Counted from the first letter of the stretch, positions 26,852-36,163 are shown. The stretch is 64,000 bases of DNA from Flectobacillus major DSM 103 (GCF_000427405.1 NZ_KE386491.1:2711001-2775000), one strand, 5' to 3'. Notes: generated from the sequence alone by a model not told the origin. Numbers and translations: made by a program.

Positions 26852-28402
26852 ATGATGGATTCAATCGAAAAATTTAGACGTTACGAACTATTCTTTATCC
26901 TGTTGGCAATTGTTGTATATGTTATTCGCCGACTTATTCTTTTGGCCAACGAGTTTGATTTTGACATCAGTACGGCCGAAAAGCTTAATATCCCCAACCA
27001 CGTTATTTGGAAGGACTTGGCAGACTACGACCACAATTTCAATACCATTTTCCCGACGATAGCGGCGGCGGTGCTATTTACCTTGGCTTGGTACATATTT
27101 CATTTTTGGGTTTTCCCTCGAATCCAAAACAAAAAGTACAATTCTCCTACCATTGTTACTATTGTAGCTTGTACATTACTGGTAATGAGCAGCTTATTTG
27201 TGTATCATTATTTCAAGCTATACTGTACGTTTAGGTACAATTTCAACGGTCAAATTATTGGTTTTAAGGTTTATTCTATTTTTAGAAAATTGTATTTATT
27301 AACCAATACTATTGCTGGTGTAGCAATCATACTATTTTATGAAGCAGTAGCTCAAACCTACTATTACACAACAAAGCTGTCGTTCGAGAAAAAAGAAGAG
27401 AAATATCAATTATTATCGGGCAGTATTTTGGGGGTTTCGATACTCATCATTATATTCTGGATGTTTTTTGGAACTATTGCCAATGCTGTCGTTGGAACAA
27501 TGGGGATACCTCTGGGCTTAACAATGTTGGCAATAACAATAGGGGTTCATTATGTTTTTTATAAAAAAGTTATTCCCTATTATGCAGCCCTCGACTACAA
27601 CAAACGAGAAAGTACCGTTCAGGCCTTCCTCGGATTTTGTGCGTATATTTTATTTAGTATATTTTGTTTTTCTATTTGGGATCGATTCTTTCCTTACAAT
27701 AGGCTGTATTTCAAATGGGTATATATAGTACCCAATATTGTTGGAATTTTTTTGGCTGTTGGTCGATGGTATTTTTTTACTGAAAATATCACTTTACAAA
27801 CCCAAGTGTTTCAACAATCGGCCGAGCTTTCTTCTTTGCGTTCGCAGATAAACCCCCATTTTTTGTTTAATGCCCTCAATACGCTGTACGCTGTTGCCCT
27901 CAAAGAAAATGCCGAAATGACATCGAATGGTATTCAGAAATTAGGCGATATGATGCGATTTATGCTCCACGAGAATCACCAAGAGCGTATTCCTCTAACC
28001 AAAGAAATTGAATATCTTGAGAATTTTATTGAAATTCAACGGATGCGAATAGACGAAGCTCATAATATTGATATTCGGATAAATCTTCAGCAACTTAACC
28101 AAGCTATTTATCTTGCTCCAATGCTGCTCAATCCCTTTGTCGAAAATGCTTTCAAACATGGTATTAGCTTCCGTAATCCCTCGTGGATTTATATTACACT
28201 GACATTCGATGCTACAACGCTTTATTTTAAAGTTCATAATTCGGCTCACCCAAAATCAGAGCATGACACAGAAAAAAAATCGGGTGTAGGGCTCGAAAAT
28301 GTGCAAAAAAGATTAGCCTTGATATACCCCAATCGCCACGAGTTGAGTATTCAGCAATCGGAACAGGATTTTTTTGTATCCTTAATAATTAGGTTTTATT
28401 AA
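26852..28402 (+). CDS. LytS-type sensor histidine kinase
   Basis: Membrane sensor kinase of 516 residues started at the first of two adjacent ATGs (26852, MMDSIEKFRRYELFF); the frame opens 51 bp earlier. Several transmembrane helices occupy about 10-310, without a recognisable extracellular sensor domain. The His_kinase domain (PF06580 type) follows: SLRSQINPHFLFNALNTLYA with phospho-accepting His336, then the ATPase part with LNPFVENAFKHGI and SGVGLENVQKRLALIYP. It pairs with the LytTR response regulator 188 bp downstream. Signal unknown. Confidence 0.92.
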   Translation: MMDSIEKFRRYELFFILLAIVVYVIRRLILLANEFDFDISTAEKLNIPNHVIWKDLADYDHNFNTIFPTIAAAVLFTLAWYIFHFWVFPRIQNKKYNSPTIVTIVACTLLVMSSLFVYHYFKLYCTFRYNFNGQIIGFKVYSIFRKLYLLTNTIAGVAIILFYEAVAQTYYYTTKLSFEKKEEKYQLLSGSILGVSILIIIFWMFFGTIANAVVGTMGIPLGLTMLAITIGVHYVFYKKVIPYYAALDYNKRESTVQAFLGFCAYILFSIFCFSIWDRFFPYNRLYFKWVYIVPNIVGIFLAVGRWYFFTENITLQTQVFQQSAELSSLRSQINPHFLFNALNTLYAVALKENAEMTSNGIQKLGDMMRFMLHENHQERIPLTKEIEYLENFIEIQRMRIDEAHNIDIRINLQQLNQAIYLAPMLLNPFVENAFKHGISFRNPSWIYITLTFDATTLYFKVHNSAHPKSEHDTEKKSGVGLENVQKRLALIYPNRHELSIQQSEQDFFVSLIIRFY

Positions 28403-28505
28403 GAATAATTATGTGAACCAATAGTGTACAGTAAGCTGTATGAGTACCTTGTTTTAGGGCAAACTCAGCATCGTATCGAAACATTCGCTAACTTTCTCAA
28501 TAGTA

Positions 28506-28535
28506 TGTAGCAGGCCAATAATTTTGCCTGCTACA
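28506..28535. other. 10-bp hairpin between kinase and response regulator
   Basis: TGTAGCAGGC (28506-28515) pairs with 28526-28535 around a 10-nt loop; no T-tract follows on the plus strand. It may adjust the relative expression of the two genes. Confidence 0.4.
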
Positions 28536-28590
28536 AAAGTTTAAGCAACTTTATTAAAAACCTATTATCTCTTTTTAACTACTAGTAAAA

Positions 28591-29304
28591 ATGTCTCATT
28601 TAACTGAAGAAAAGCTCCTAACCGCTATAGCCATCGACGACGAGCCAAAAGCCCTCGATGTTATAAAACTGCACGCTGCCAAAGTCCCTTTCATTGACTT
28701 AAAAGCCTGTTTTACAGATGCTTTTCAGGCTATTTTGTATTTGCAAAACAATCCTGTAGACCTTATTTTTTTAGACATCAAAATGCCCGACATTACAGGT
28801 ATCGAGCTTGTGCATTGTTTGCAAAAAGTACCCATGATTATTTTTACAACTGCCTATACCGAATATGCCGTACAAGGGTTTGAACTAGATGCTTTGGACT
28901 ATTTATTAAAGCCATTTCCATTACCTCGTTTTTTGAAAGCTTGCAACAAAGCCCTCACCCAAAAGCAAGCCAATGGCGGCGATAAACGTGATTTTGTCTT
29001 TCTAAAAACAGGTTATGAAGAAGAAAAAGTGTTTTTTAACGACATTCTGTACATCGAGGCCGAGGGCAACTACCTAACCTTTGTATTACAAGACTGCAAG
29101 ATTTTGACCCGACAATCGATGATTGATATTTTGCAAATACTACCCGACAATCAGTTCATTAGAATACACCGCTCATTTATTATTGCGATACATCAGGTTA
29201 CTAAAATTGCTAGGCAGTCGCTTAGTATTCAAGGGTACGAAATCCCTTTTGGAGTATCATTTGAAGAAAATATTCAGAAAATTCGGGAAAAACTAAAAGG
29301 ATAA
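28591..29304 (+). CDS. LytTR response regulator
   Basis: 237 residues: receiver domain about 10-125 with acidic pocket Asp16/Asp17, phospho-acceptor Asp62 in LIFLDIKMPD, Thr in FTTAYTEYAV and Lys in LLKPFP; then a LytTR DNA-binding domain at about 138-235 (ILYIEAEGNYLTFVL, FIRIHRSFIIAIHQVTKI). Typical partner of a LytS-type kinase, here the gene just upstream. Targets are not evident from nearby sequence; LytTR proteins usually bind two direct repeats about 10 bp apart. Confidence 0.94.
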   Translation: MSHLTEEKLLTAIAIDDEPKALDVIKLHAAKVPFIDLKACFTDAFQAILYLQNNPVDLIFLDIKMPDITGIELVHCLQKVPMIIFTTAYTEYAVQGFELDALDYLLKPFPLPRFLKACNKALTQKQANGGDKRDFVFLKTGYEEEKVFFNDILYIEAEGNYLTFVLQDCKILTRQSMIDILQILPDNQFIRIHRSFIIAIHQVTKIARQSLSIQGYEIPFGVSFEENIQKIREKLKG

Positions 29305-29518
29305 TTTCACAAATGTTATATCACCTCACAATATCATCCCTAATATATCGTAGCATAAATACTTTATCCTATACACTCAAGCCTTGGCTCGGCACGATGT
29401 TCTATTCCTATAAAAGTCCCCTACTGTAGCTCACCGCTACGGTATATATTCCCGATATTCTGCCCCATATTTCCAAAAGAATATTTAGCTTTGTAGTTGT
29501 CAAACCTTAAATATTACC

Positions 29519-31636
29519 ATGAATACAACGCAAATTGGAATTATTACCAATACAGTAGGTGTAAGAGCCAACCAAGTACAAAACACCATTAAATTACTAG
29601 AAGAAGGAGGTACTGTACCGTTTATTGCTCGATACAGAAAAGAGGCTACAGGCAGTTTGGACGAAGTTCAGATACTCGACATAAAAGACCTTTGGAATAA
29701 GTTGAAAGAGGCCGACAAACGCCGTGAAGCCATAATTAAGTCGATTGAAGAACAAGGAAAAATGACCCCCGAGTTGTTGAATAAGCTTAATAATGCCTAT
29801 CATTTACAAGAACTAGAGGATTTGTATTTGCCTTATAAACAAAAGCGAAAAACACGTGCTTCTATTGCTATCGAAAAAGGCTTAGAACCTTTGGCTAAGT
29901 TGATTTTTGAACAGAAAGAGCAAAATATCACGAAAAAAGCTGAAATGTTTCTCAACGAAAAAGTGGCTAATATCGACGAAGCATTGCAAGGAGCACGCGA
30001 CATTATGGCCGAATGGATTAATGAAAACGTTGACGCTCGTAATGCTGTTAGAAAGATATTTGAACGAGAAGCGTATATTTCTTCTAAAGTAAAAAAGGGT
30101 AAAGAAGAAGACGGTATCAAATACAAGGATTACTACGATTTTAGCGAACCTCTTAAAAAAGTACCATCACATCGCTTACTGGCTATTCGTCGTGGTGAAG
30201 ACGAAGGGATTCTATCTGTCAATATTTCGCCCGATGAAGATAATGCTTTGGGGGCTTTGGATAGAGTATTCTTGCGTGGTATGTCTGAAGCTAAAAAGCA
30301 GGTAGAAGATGCCATTACGGATTCGTACAAAAGATTAATGAAGCCTTCTATCGAAACAGAATATGCTAATTTCTCGAAGGAAAAGGCTGATTTAGAGGCC
30401 ATTCGTATTTTTACCCAAAATCTTCGTCAGCTATTACTGGCATCGCCACTAGGACAAAAGCGTACTTTGGCTATCGACCCTGGCTATAGAACAGGGTGTA
30501 AAGTGGTATGTTTGGATGCCCAAGGCAACTTGGTAGCCGATACCGTGATTTATCCGTTCGACAAGCCACTAGAGGCACAAGACAAAATATTGACTTTAGT
30601 AGAAAAGTACAAAATAGAAGCTATTGCCATAGGAAATGGTACTGCTGGTCGTGAAACAGAAGAGTTTGTGAAAAAACTCAGCTTCAAACAAGCCCCAACC
30701 ATTTTTATGGTGTCCGAACAAGGAGCGTCGATTTATTCGGCTTCGGATGTAGCTCGTGAAGAATTTCCAGATAAAGACGTTACTGTTCGTGGAGCGGTTT
30801 CGATTGGCCGTAGGCTACTCGACCCACTCGCCGAGTTAGTAAAAATCGACCCAAAATCTATTGGTGTTGGGCAGTATCAGCACGATGTTGACCAAAGTTT
30901 GTTGAAAAACTCACTTGATACAGTGGTAGAAAGTTGTGTAAATACCGTTGGAGTAAACCTGAATACGGCTTCTAAACATTTGTTGAGCTATGTAGCAGGC
31001 TTGGGGCCAAGCTTGGCTGCCAATATTGTTAAGTTCCGTCAAGAAAATGGCGATTTCAAAACCCGTCAGCAAATCAAAAAAGTACCTCGCTTGGGCGAAA
31101 AAGCTTTTGAACAATGTGCAGGTTTTTTGCGTATTGCACAAGCCGAAAATCCTTTAGATAACTCGGCAGTACACCCCGAAAGTTATCCAGTAGTGGAAAA
31201 AATGGCCAAAGACCTCAAATGTACGGTAAAAGACCTCATGAGTAAAGCTGAGTTACGCAAACAGCTCAACCTCAACGCTTATGTCAATGAGAAAACTGGC
31301 CTGTTGACCTTGCAAGATATTTTGAAAGAACTAGAAAAACCAGCCAGAGACCCACGTGAACAATTAACGGCTTTTGAGTTTGACCCGAATGTTAAAAAAA
31401 TTGAAGACTTATACGAAGGAATGGTATTACCAGGCTTAGTTACCAATATTACGGCATTTGGCTGTTTTGTCGATGTTGGAGTAAAACAAGACGGTTTGGT
31501 ACATATTTCGCAATTGGCCAATCAGTATGTTTCTGACCCTAATCAAGTAGTGAAACTTCAGCAACAAGTAAAAGTACGAGTGGTAGAAGTAGATATTACC
31601 CGCAAAAGAATTGCCCTGAGTATGAAAGGAGTGTAA
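29519..31636 (+). CDS. tex: Tex-family RNA-binding transcription accessory protein
   Basis: 705-residue cytosolic protein (E. coli YhgF 773). Order of parts: N-terminal helical Tex domain (about 1-315), YqgF/RNase-H-like domain with TLAIDPGYRTGCKVVCLD (about 320-337), two helix-hairpin-helix units (LLSYVAGLGPSLAANIVKFR and QIKKVPRLGEKAFEQCAGFL), and a C-terminal S1 domain (LYEGMVLPGLVTNITAFGCFVDVG through KRIALSMKGV). Tex proteins bind RNA and affect transcription and stress tolerance. A TAGCTTTG box at 29486-29493 is a probable -7 element. Stands alone, closed by a strong hairpin. Confidence 0.96.
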   Translation: MNTTQIGIITNTVGVRANQVQNTIKLLEEGGTVPFIARYRKEATGSLDEVQILDIKDLWNKLKEADKRREAIIKSIEEQGKMTPELLNKLNNAYHLQELEDLYLPYKQKRKTRASIAIEKGLEPLAKLIFEQKEQNITKKAEMFLNEKVANIDEALQGARDIMAEWINENVDARNAVRKIFEREAYISSKVKKGKEEDGIKYKDYYDFSEPLKKVPSHRLLAIRRGEDEGILSVNISPDEDNALGALDRVFLRGMSEAKKQVEDAITDSYKRLMKPSIETEYANFSKEKADLEAIRIFTQNLRQLLLASPLGQKRTLAIDPGYRTGCKVVCLDAQGNLVADTVIYPFDKPLEAQDKILTLVEKYKIEAIAIGNGTAGRETEEFVKKLSFKQAPTIFMVSEQGASIYSASDVAREEFPDKDVTVRGAVSIGRRLLDPLAELVKIDPKSIGVGQYQHDVDQSLLKNSLDTVVESCVNTVGVNLNTASKHLLSYVAGLGPSLAANIVKFRQENGDFKTRQQIKKVPRLGEKAFEQCAGFLRIAQAENPLDNSAVHPESYPVVEKMAKDLKCTVKDLMSKAELRKQLNLNAYVNEKTGLLTLQDILKELEKPARDPREQLTAFEFDPNVKKIEDLYEGMVLPGLVTNITAFGCFVDVGVKQDGLVHISQLANQYVSDPNQVVKLQQQVKVRVVEVDITRKRIALSMKGV

Positions 31637-31703
31637 TCACCTGTTTTTTGAAGATAGACGATGTAATGTTTTGCAGCTAAAGATATGTCAATCTGACATT
31701 TAA

Positions 31704-31749
31704 CATGCAAAAGGCGTTCGAAATTAGTTTTTTGAACGCCTTTTGCATG
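31704..31749. terminator. 16-bp perfect hairpin, bidirectional terminator
   Basis: CATGCAAAAGGCGTTC (31704-31719) pairs perfectly with 31734-31749. It lies between convergent tex and the DinB gene. Its core AAAAGGCGTTCGAA recurs in the terminator at 51450-51489. Confidence 0.8.
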
Positions 31750-31903
31750 AATAACCCCTAAATTCCTATCATTTGAGCAATTAATAAGCCTCTTCAATAC
31801 TCACTTGACTACCTTATGAATCTCAACAAACCCTAAGAGGGAGTTTTTAATATTACCTAAAATTTGGGATGACTCATCACTAAATCCCTAATTCACCATG
31901 CAC

Positions 31904-32419
31904 TCATTGATTTTCTAAAACCTTCACCGTTACATACAACTGCCCAAAATGCCTTTGCGTATGCTCGGCGGCATGAAAAAGTAAGCCTAATACATTAGTA
32001 GGAAGTTTTTTTCGACCAATACCTCGTGAAGCAAGTAAATCTTTGTCTGATAGGGTTGACAAAAAATGTAGCGTTTGCTCTACCTGAATATCAAATCGGT
32101 TTATCAAGGACTGCGTTGTTATATTTGATTGGTTGGATACAGTTTCGAGCTTGAGAGCGTCAAATTGTTCTTCAGACAAAGCCTTGTCTTGGGCATATAC
32201 CACAAGGCGGTCGAGAACACCCGATAAATGTTGTAAATGAAAGCCAACCGAAGCCACATTGGCGGGCTTTTTCCATAGCAAAGTATCTGGAAAATCTTCG
32301 AGAAGTGCGTGTAGTTCTTCTTGAGCTTGCAAAATAGCATGTGCTACAGGCTGAAGTAATGCTGGAATACCTTCAATTGGCCCACGCATCCATACTTCTA
32401 AGGGATTAACTTTTGACAT
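31904..32419 (-). CDS. DinB-like metal-binding four-helix protein
   Basis: 171 residues, all helical. The DinB/YfiT type is indicated by ASVGFHLQHLSGVLDRL (about 55-71) and the late LLFHAAEHTQRHFGQLYVTVK motif (about 146-166); the spaced histidines would bind a divalent metal. Members include thiol transferases (bacillithiol, mycothiol) and proteins of unknown function. A TAGTTTTG box on the minus strand at 32522-32515, with a TTG 23 bp further upstream, is a possible promoter overlapping the end of the NlpC/P60 gene. Specific function not determinable. Confidence 0.82.
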   Translation of the reverse strand: MSKVNPLEVWMRGPIEGIPALLQPVAHAILQAQEELHALLEDFPDTLLWKKPANVASVGFHLQHLSGVLDRLVVYAQDKALSEEQFDALKLETVSNQSNITTQSLINRFDIQVEQTLHFLSTLSDKDLLASRGIGRKKLPTNVLGLLFHAAEHTQRHFGQLYVTVKVLENQ

Positions 32420-32522
32420 CGTTTGCTGATTTTAAGTAATAAAGCTTACAATTATATACTATTTTGAAAATTTATACGTAAAAATTTATCTATAGTTGTG
32501 GCTATTTTTATCAACAAAACTA

Positions 32523-33077
32523 TTAAAAAGGCCTTTTGGCTTTGGCAAAACAGCTCATCCAGTAGGTCGTAAATAGATTGTCCTCTCGAATACCTTTACT
32601 AGAAGAAGCATGAATAAAATAAACCTCTTTTGGATTTCTGATTTCTGTTATCATACCCGAATGATTGATATTACTGACATTGCCTTTGTTGGTTACAAAA
32701 AATACCAAATCACCAGGGCGAAGTTCATCTATATCAATATCTTTTCCTACTTCCGACTGCTGCCACGAAATACGAGGTAAACTAAACCCTACTTGTTTGA
32801 AAGTAGTAAATAACAACCCCGAACAATCCATGCCGTTTCCGTCGATACCACCACTACGGTATGGAACACCAATATATTGACGAGCCGTTCCTATTAACTC
32901 ATTGACAGTACGAGAGTTGTAGTTTTTGCTAGCAGGAGGGTTAGATTTGTTGTTGGGAGGATAATTATGGTAGGTTTCTTCTTTCTTTTTACGAAAAAGA
33001 GCACAAGAATCCAGCAAAAAAGCTAGTATTATTAAAAGAAATGCTTTAGATAGTTGACGATAACAGTGTGATTTCAT
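32523..33077 (-). CDS. NlpC/P60 (C40) cell-wall peptidase lipoprotein
   Basis: 184 residues from the ATG 33075-33077; a TTG two codons earlier is less likely. A lipoprotein signal ends in LLDSC with lipidated Cys25, then a basic and Asn/Pro-rich linker (about 30-55), then the NlpC/P60 domain from about 57. The catalytic triad is visible: Cys85 in GMDCSGLLF, His in NHSGMITEI, and His in YFIHASSSKG. It should cut murein stem peptides in the periplasm. Length and architecture resemble the Spr/MepS group. It is divergent from the BlaI-M56 operon. Confidence 0.92.
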   Translation of the reverse strand: MKSHCYRQLSKAFLLIILAFLLDSCALFRKKKEETYHNYPPNNKSNPPASKNYNSRTVNELIGTARQYIGVPYRSGGIDGNGMDCSGLLFTTFKQVGFSLPRISWQQSEVGKDIDIDELRPGDLVFFVTNKGNVSNINHSGMITEIRNPKEVYFIHASSSKGIREDNLFTTYWMSCFAKAKRPF

Positions 33078-33474
33078 AAACAAAGTAAAGTGTATTATAA
33101 GCTTTCAGATTGTATTGGATTACTCAAAGCTAAACGGTTGAGTTGATGTTTTCATGTTGAAATTAAAGATAAATTATATTTTTTAAAAACATCTTGCAGT
33201 TTTATAGCATACCTTCGGCTTTTGGATATAGGCAATAGCTACATAATGGATGCTTGGTATTATGATTTGAAGTATCTATTTATTCCTTCAGAAAAAACTG
33301 CTCGAAACTTAAAACATATCATATTGGTATTTTTATAATAATACGCTTCAATGCAATTGTCAGCTTTTCTATCTTTACAAGAAACACTTGTAATCAACTG
33401 ACTTACAACACAATACTACTGTCACACCCTCCCCTTTTTACGGCTGTTTTATCTTCGACAATAAGTATTTATGA

Positions 33475-33500
33475 TTATCTACGAAAAAATTCGTAGATAA
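33475..33500. promoter_or_regulatory. BlaI-type operator 1
   Basis: Dyad with 11-bp arms (TTATCTACGAA, 33475-33485, and its complement, 33490-33500). The core TACGA-N6-TCGTA is shared with two further sites downstream. It lies just upstream of the -33 element of the blaI promoter. Confidence 0.75.
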
Positions 33501-33501
33501 A

Positions 33502-33534
33502 TTTGGAACTACGATTTTTTTCGTAGTATATTTG
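33502..33534 (+). promoter_or_regulatory. Promoter of blaI-M56 operon, TTTG-N21-TATATTTG
   Basis: TTTG at 33502-33505, 21-bp spacer, TATATTTG at 33527-33534: a full match to the Bacteroidota consensus, 37 bp before the blaI start codon. Upstream sequence 33078-33470 in this divergent gap shows no other recognised feature. Confidence 0.85.
33508..33527. promoter_or_regulatory. BlaI-type operator 2, between -33 and -7
   Basis: ACTACGA (33508-33514) and its complement (33521-33527) separated by six T residues. It fills the spacer of the promoter, so binding would block RNA polymerase. Confidence 0.75.
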
Positions 33535-33535
33535 T

Positions 33536-33551
33536 TACGAAATATTTCGTA
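33536..33551. promoter_or_regulatory. BlaI-type operator 3, at the transcription start
   Basis: TACGA (33536-33540), AATATT, TCGTA (33547-33551): same arms and same 6-bp spacing as the other two sites, placed over the expected transcription start. Confidence 0.72.
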
Positions 33552-33571
33552 GATTAAAAGTATAACACATT

Positions 33572-33943
33572 ATGACAAAGCCAACCGAATCAGAATTAGA
33601 AATTTTACAAGTCTTATGGGCACTTGGCCAAGCCACAGTACGACAAGTAAACGATGAGCTATCAAAGCATCGGGAAATTGGTTATACCACTACCCTAAAA
33701 TTGATGCAAATAATGTTTGAGAAAAAGTTGGTAACTCGCACAGAAGAAGGACGTTATCATGTATACCAAGCCAATGTAGGCGAAGAAGAAACGCAACAGC
33801 AATTGCTAGACTTATTTGTAGGTTCTACATTTAAAGGTTCGGCCATGAAGCTGGTTATGCAAACCCTTGGTAATCATCAGGCTACTTCTGAGGAACTAGA
33901 TGAAATAAAAAAACTTATCGCACAAATCGAGCAAAACTCCTAA
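33572..33943 (+). CDS. BlaI/MecI/CopY-family repressor
   Basis: 123-residue winged-helix repressor: TESELEILQVLWALGQATVRQVNDELSKHREIGYTTTLKLMQIMFEKKLVTRTEEGRYHVYQA is the canonical BlaI/MecI DNA-binding domain (about 4-66), followed by a dimerisation helix region. In the family, a membrane M56 peptidase leads to repressor cleavage and derepression. Here the M56 gene starts 3 bp after the stop, and three matching operators cover the promoter, so autoregulation of the operon is strongly implied. No beta-lactamase gene is nearby, so the regulated function is not antibiotic resistance by any visible evidence. Confidence 0.95.
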   Translation: MTKPTESELEILQVLWALGQATVRQVNDELSKHREIGYTTTLKLMQIMFEKKLVTRTEEGRYHVYQANVGEEETQQQLLDLFVGSTFKGSAMKLVMQTLGNHQATSEELDEIKKLIAQIEQNS

Positions 33944-33946
33944 ACT

Positions 33947-35875
33947 ATGGAATTCTTTGAACCAACCATTTCGCCAGCATTAGTCCATACTTTTGGCTGG
34001 ACGCTTGTACATTCACTCTGGCAATTGAGTGCCTTGTTTTTTGTGTATAAAATTGCCTTATGGTTTTGTCAGCATCAGGCTAGTAGACGTTATTTGGTAG
34101 GTATAGGAGTATTATTGGCTCAGGCGATTGTTACAAGCATTACGTTTTATGAAGTCTATTCAAAAGAGCAACAACAAAGCCCAACAATCCAGACAACGGT
34201 TTCTTCGCTGAAAAATACGGTAATAGCAACCCAAACATCAGAAAATCAAACAACTAATATCTTGACATTTCAGCAAGAAAGCTTATCAGAACAAGTAGTA
34301 TTTTGGTTTTCACAGCATATTAATTGGTTTGTGTACCTATGGCTAATAGGTATGTTTGTGATGACCCTAAAACTTATGGGGGGCTATTTCTACGTACAAA
34401 AACTCCGCTGGCAACACACCAAGCTCGTAGACGATAATACCCAAAGGCTATTTGAAAATCTTTTGGAAAGAGTAGGAATCAATCATCAAGTGCTAGTTCG
34501 AGAGTCGGCTTTAGTACAAATCCCGCTTACAATTGGATACCTACAACCCATTGTTCTATTGCCTGTAGGCTTGGCTACGGGCCTAAGTCAGGGCGAAATT
34601 ATGGCAATATTGGCTCATGAACTAGCCCATATCAAACGCCACGATTACCTAGTCAATATTATCCAGTCGATTATTGAAATTATCTTTTTTTATCATCCAT
34701 TGGTATGGGTTATAAGCGAGGCTATTCGTGAAGACCGTGAAAACTGTTGTGATGATTTCGCTTTGGCGGTATGTCAAAACAAAATACATCTTGCCAAAGC
34801 TTTAACTTTTGTAGAAACCTTTAGACAACAATCCAAATCAACATTAGCTATGTCATTAGCAGGAAACAAACCTCAATTACTTACTAGAATACAGCGTATT
34901 TTAGGGGTAAAAAAAGCCGAAAGTAATAACCCTGTCGGAATTTTTGGCTCAATATTGTTCTTAGTTTTAGGCATCTGTTGCATTAATTTTACCTATGTAA
35001 AAGCCCAAACTACCAAAATTGTAGAATCTACTATTCAGCATTTACAACTCAAAAATGCGTCTTCAGTTACAATTGAAAATGAGGAACGAAGCACTACTCG
35101 GGAAATAGAAATAGAAATAGAAACAGATGATACAAATCCTGAAACGGTTTCTGTACAAACAGAAGTGCCTAAAAATGAACCAGATAGCACCAAAATAGAA
35201 TTCCATAGAAAAGAGATTGAACGCTTACAGGCTGAAATGGAACCTTATTTGAATAAAATTAGCGAGTTGTCGTCAATAATGGGTGAATATAGCAGCCAGA
35301 TACAACTCAATAATGTACCAATGCACGAAAACTCAAAAGTTCTGCAAAAATATGCTACTGAAATAGGCAAACTTGCCCAAAAACAAGCTATTCTTTCGCT
35401 CAAAATGTCTGATTACGACGAAGATTCCAAAAACATGAAAAATGCTGAGCAAGAGATGAAGGCTTTAGAAAAGCAAATGAAAGCGATAGAACAAAAAATG
35501 GACGCAGCCTCTAAAAATATGGAGGCAATTGGCAAAGAGATGGAAAAACATAGTACCCCTATGGATAGCCTCGGAAAAGCCATGGAAAAATACAGCAAAC
35601 CTCTTGAAAAGCTTGGCGAAGAAATAGGCGTACATGCCAGAGCTATCGAAACCCTAGACCCCGACGGTAAATATATGTCGAGATACAACACATATATTCG
35701 TCGAGGTCATGGTAAGCATTACCCAACACCACCAACACCTCCGATACCCCCATCGGCCGTAGATGCACCATTAGCACCACTGTCACCAATAGGGTCGATT
35801 CCCAAAGCACCAAAAGCTCCTAAGGCACCAAAAGCACCTAAGACTCCCAAAACCCCTAAAGATATAGATGAATAG
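33947..35875 (+). CDS. M56 (BlaR1-like) membrane metallopeptidase with coiled-coil and Pro/Lys-rich tail
   Basis: 642 residues. Helices at about 10-65 and 115-145 anchor the M56 domain; the gluzincin motif HELAHIKRHD has zinc ligands His224 and His228 with catalytic Glu225, and EAIREDRENCCDDFA supplies the third ligand region. A further helix (ILFLVLGICCINFTYV, about 330-345) leads to an extracytoplasmic part that is not a penicillin-binding domain: an acidic stretch, a long coiled coil of EMKALEKQMKAIEQKM-type heptads (about 415-560), and a tail of APK/TPK repeats (about 615-640). It senses an unknown signal and should trigger cleavage of the BlaI repressor. The stop codon abuts the heptamer array. 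Confidence 0.92.
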   Translation: MEFFEPTISPALVHTFGWTLVHSLWQLSALFFVYKIALWFCQHQASRRYLVGIGVLLAQAIVTSITFYEVYSKEQQQSPTIQTTVSSLKNTVIATQTSENQTTNILTFQQESLSEQVVFWFSQHINWFVYLWLIGMFVMTLKLMGGYFYVQKLRWQHTKLVDDNTQRLFENLLERVGINHQVLVRESALVQIPLTIGYLQPIVLLPVGLATGLSQGEIMAILAHELAHIKRHDYLVNIIQSIIEIIFFYHPLVWVISEAIREDRENCCDDFALAVCQNKIHLAKALTFVETFRQQSKSTLAMSLAGNKPQLLTRIQRILGVKKAESNNPVGIFGSILFLVLGICCINFTYVKAQTTKIVESTIQHLQLKNASSVTIENEERSTTREIEIEIETDDTNPETVSVQTEVPKNEPDSTKIEFHRKEIERLQAEMEPYLNKISELSSIMGEYSSQIQLNNVPMHENSKVLQKYATEIGKLAQKQAILSLKMSDYDEDSKNMKNAEQEMKALEKQMKAIEQKMDAASKNMEAIGKEMEKHSTPMDSLGKAMEKYSKPLEKLGEEIGVHARAIETLDPDGKYMSRYNTYIRRGHGKHYPTPPTPPIPPSAVDAPLAPLSPIGSIPKAPKAPKAPKAPKTPKTPKDIDE

Positions 35876-35876
35876 G

Positions 35877-36163
35877 GTGAGTTGTGAGTTGTGAGTTGTG
35901 AGTTGTGAGTTGTGAGTTGTGAGTTGTGAGTTGTGAGTTGTGAGTTGTGAGTTGTGAGTTGTGAGTTGTGAGTTGTGAGTTGTGAGTTGTGAGTTGTGAG
36001 TTGTGAGTTGTGAGTTGTGAGTTGTGAGTTGTGAGTTGTGAGTTGTGAGTTGTGAGTTGTGAGTTGTGAGTTGTGAGTTGTGAGTTGTGAGTTGTGAGTT
36101 GTGAGTTGTGAGTTGTGAGTTGTGAGTTGTGAGTTGTGAGTTGTGAGTTGTGAGTTGTGAGTT
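35877..36163. repeat. 41 perfect tandem copies of GTGAGTT
   Basis: 287 bp made of exactly 41 uninterrupted heptamers, starting one base after the M56 stop codon. All three plus-strand frames are closed by TGA within 21 bp; all three minus-strand frames are open and would read a 7-residue repeat (NSQLTTH). Perfect identity points to recent expansion by replication slippage. Confidence 0.97.
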
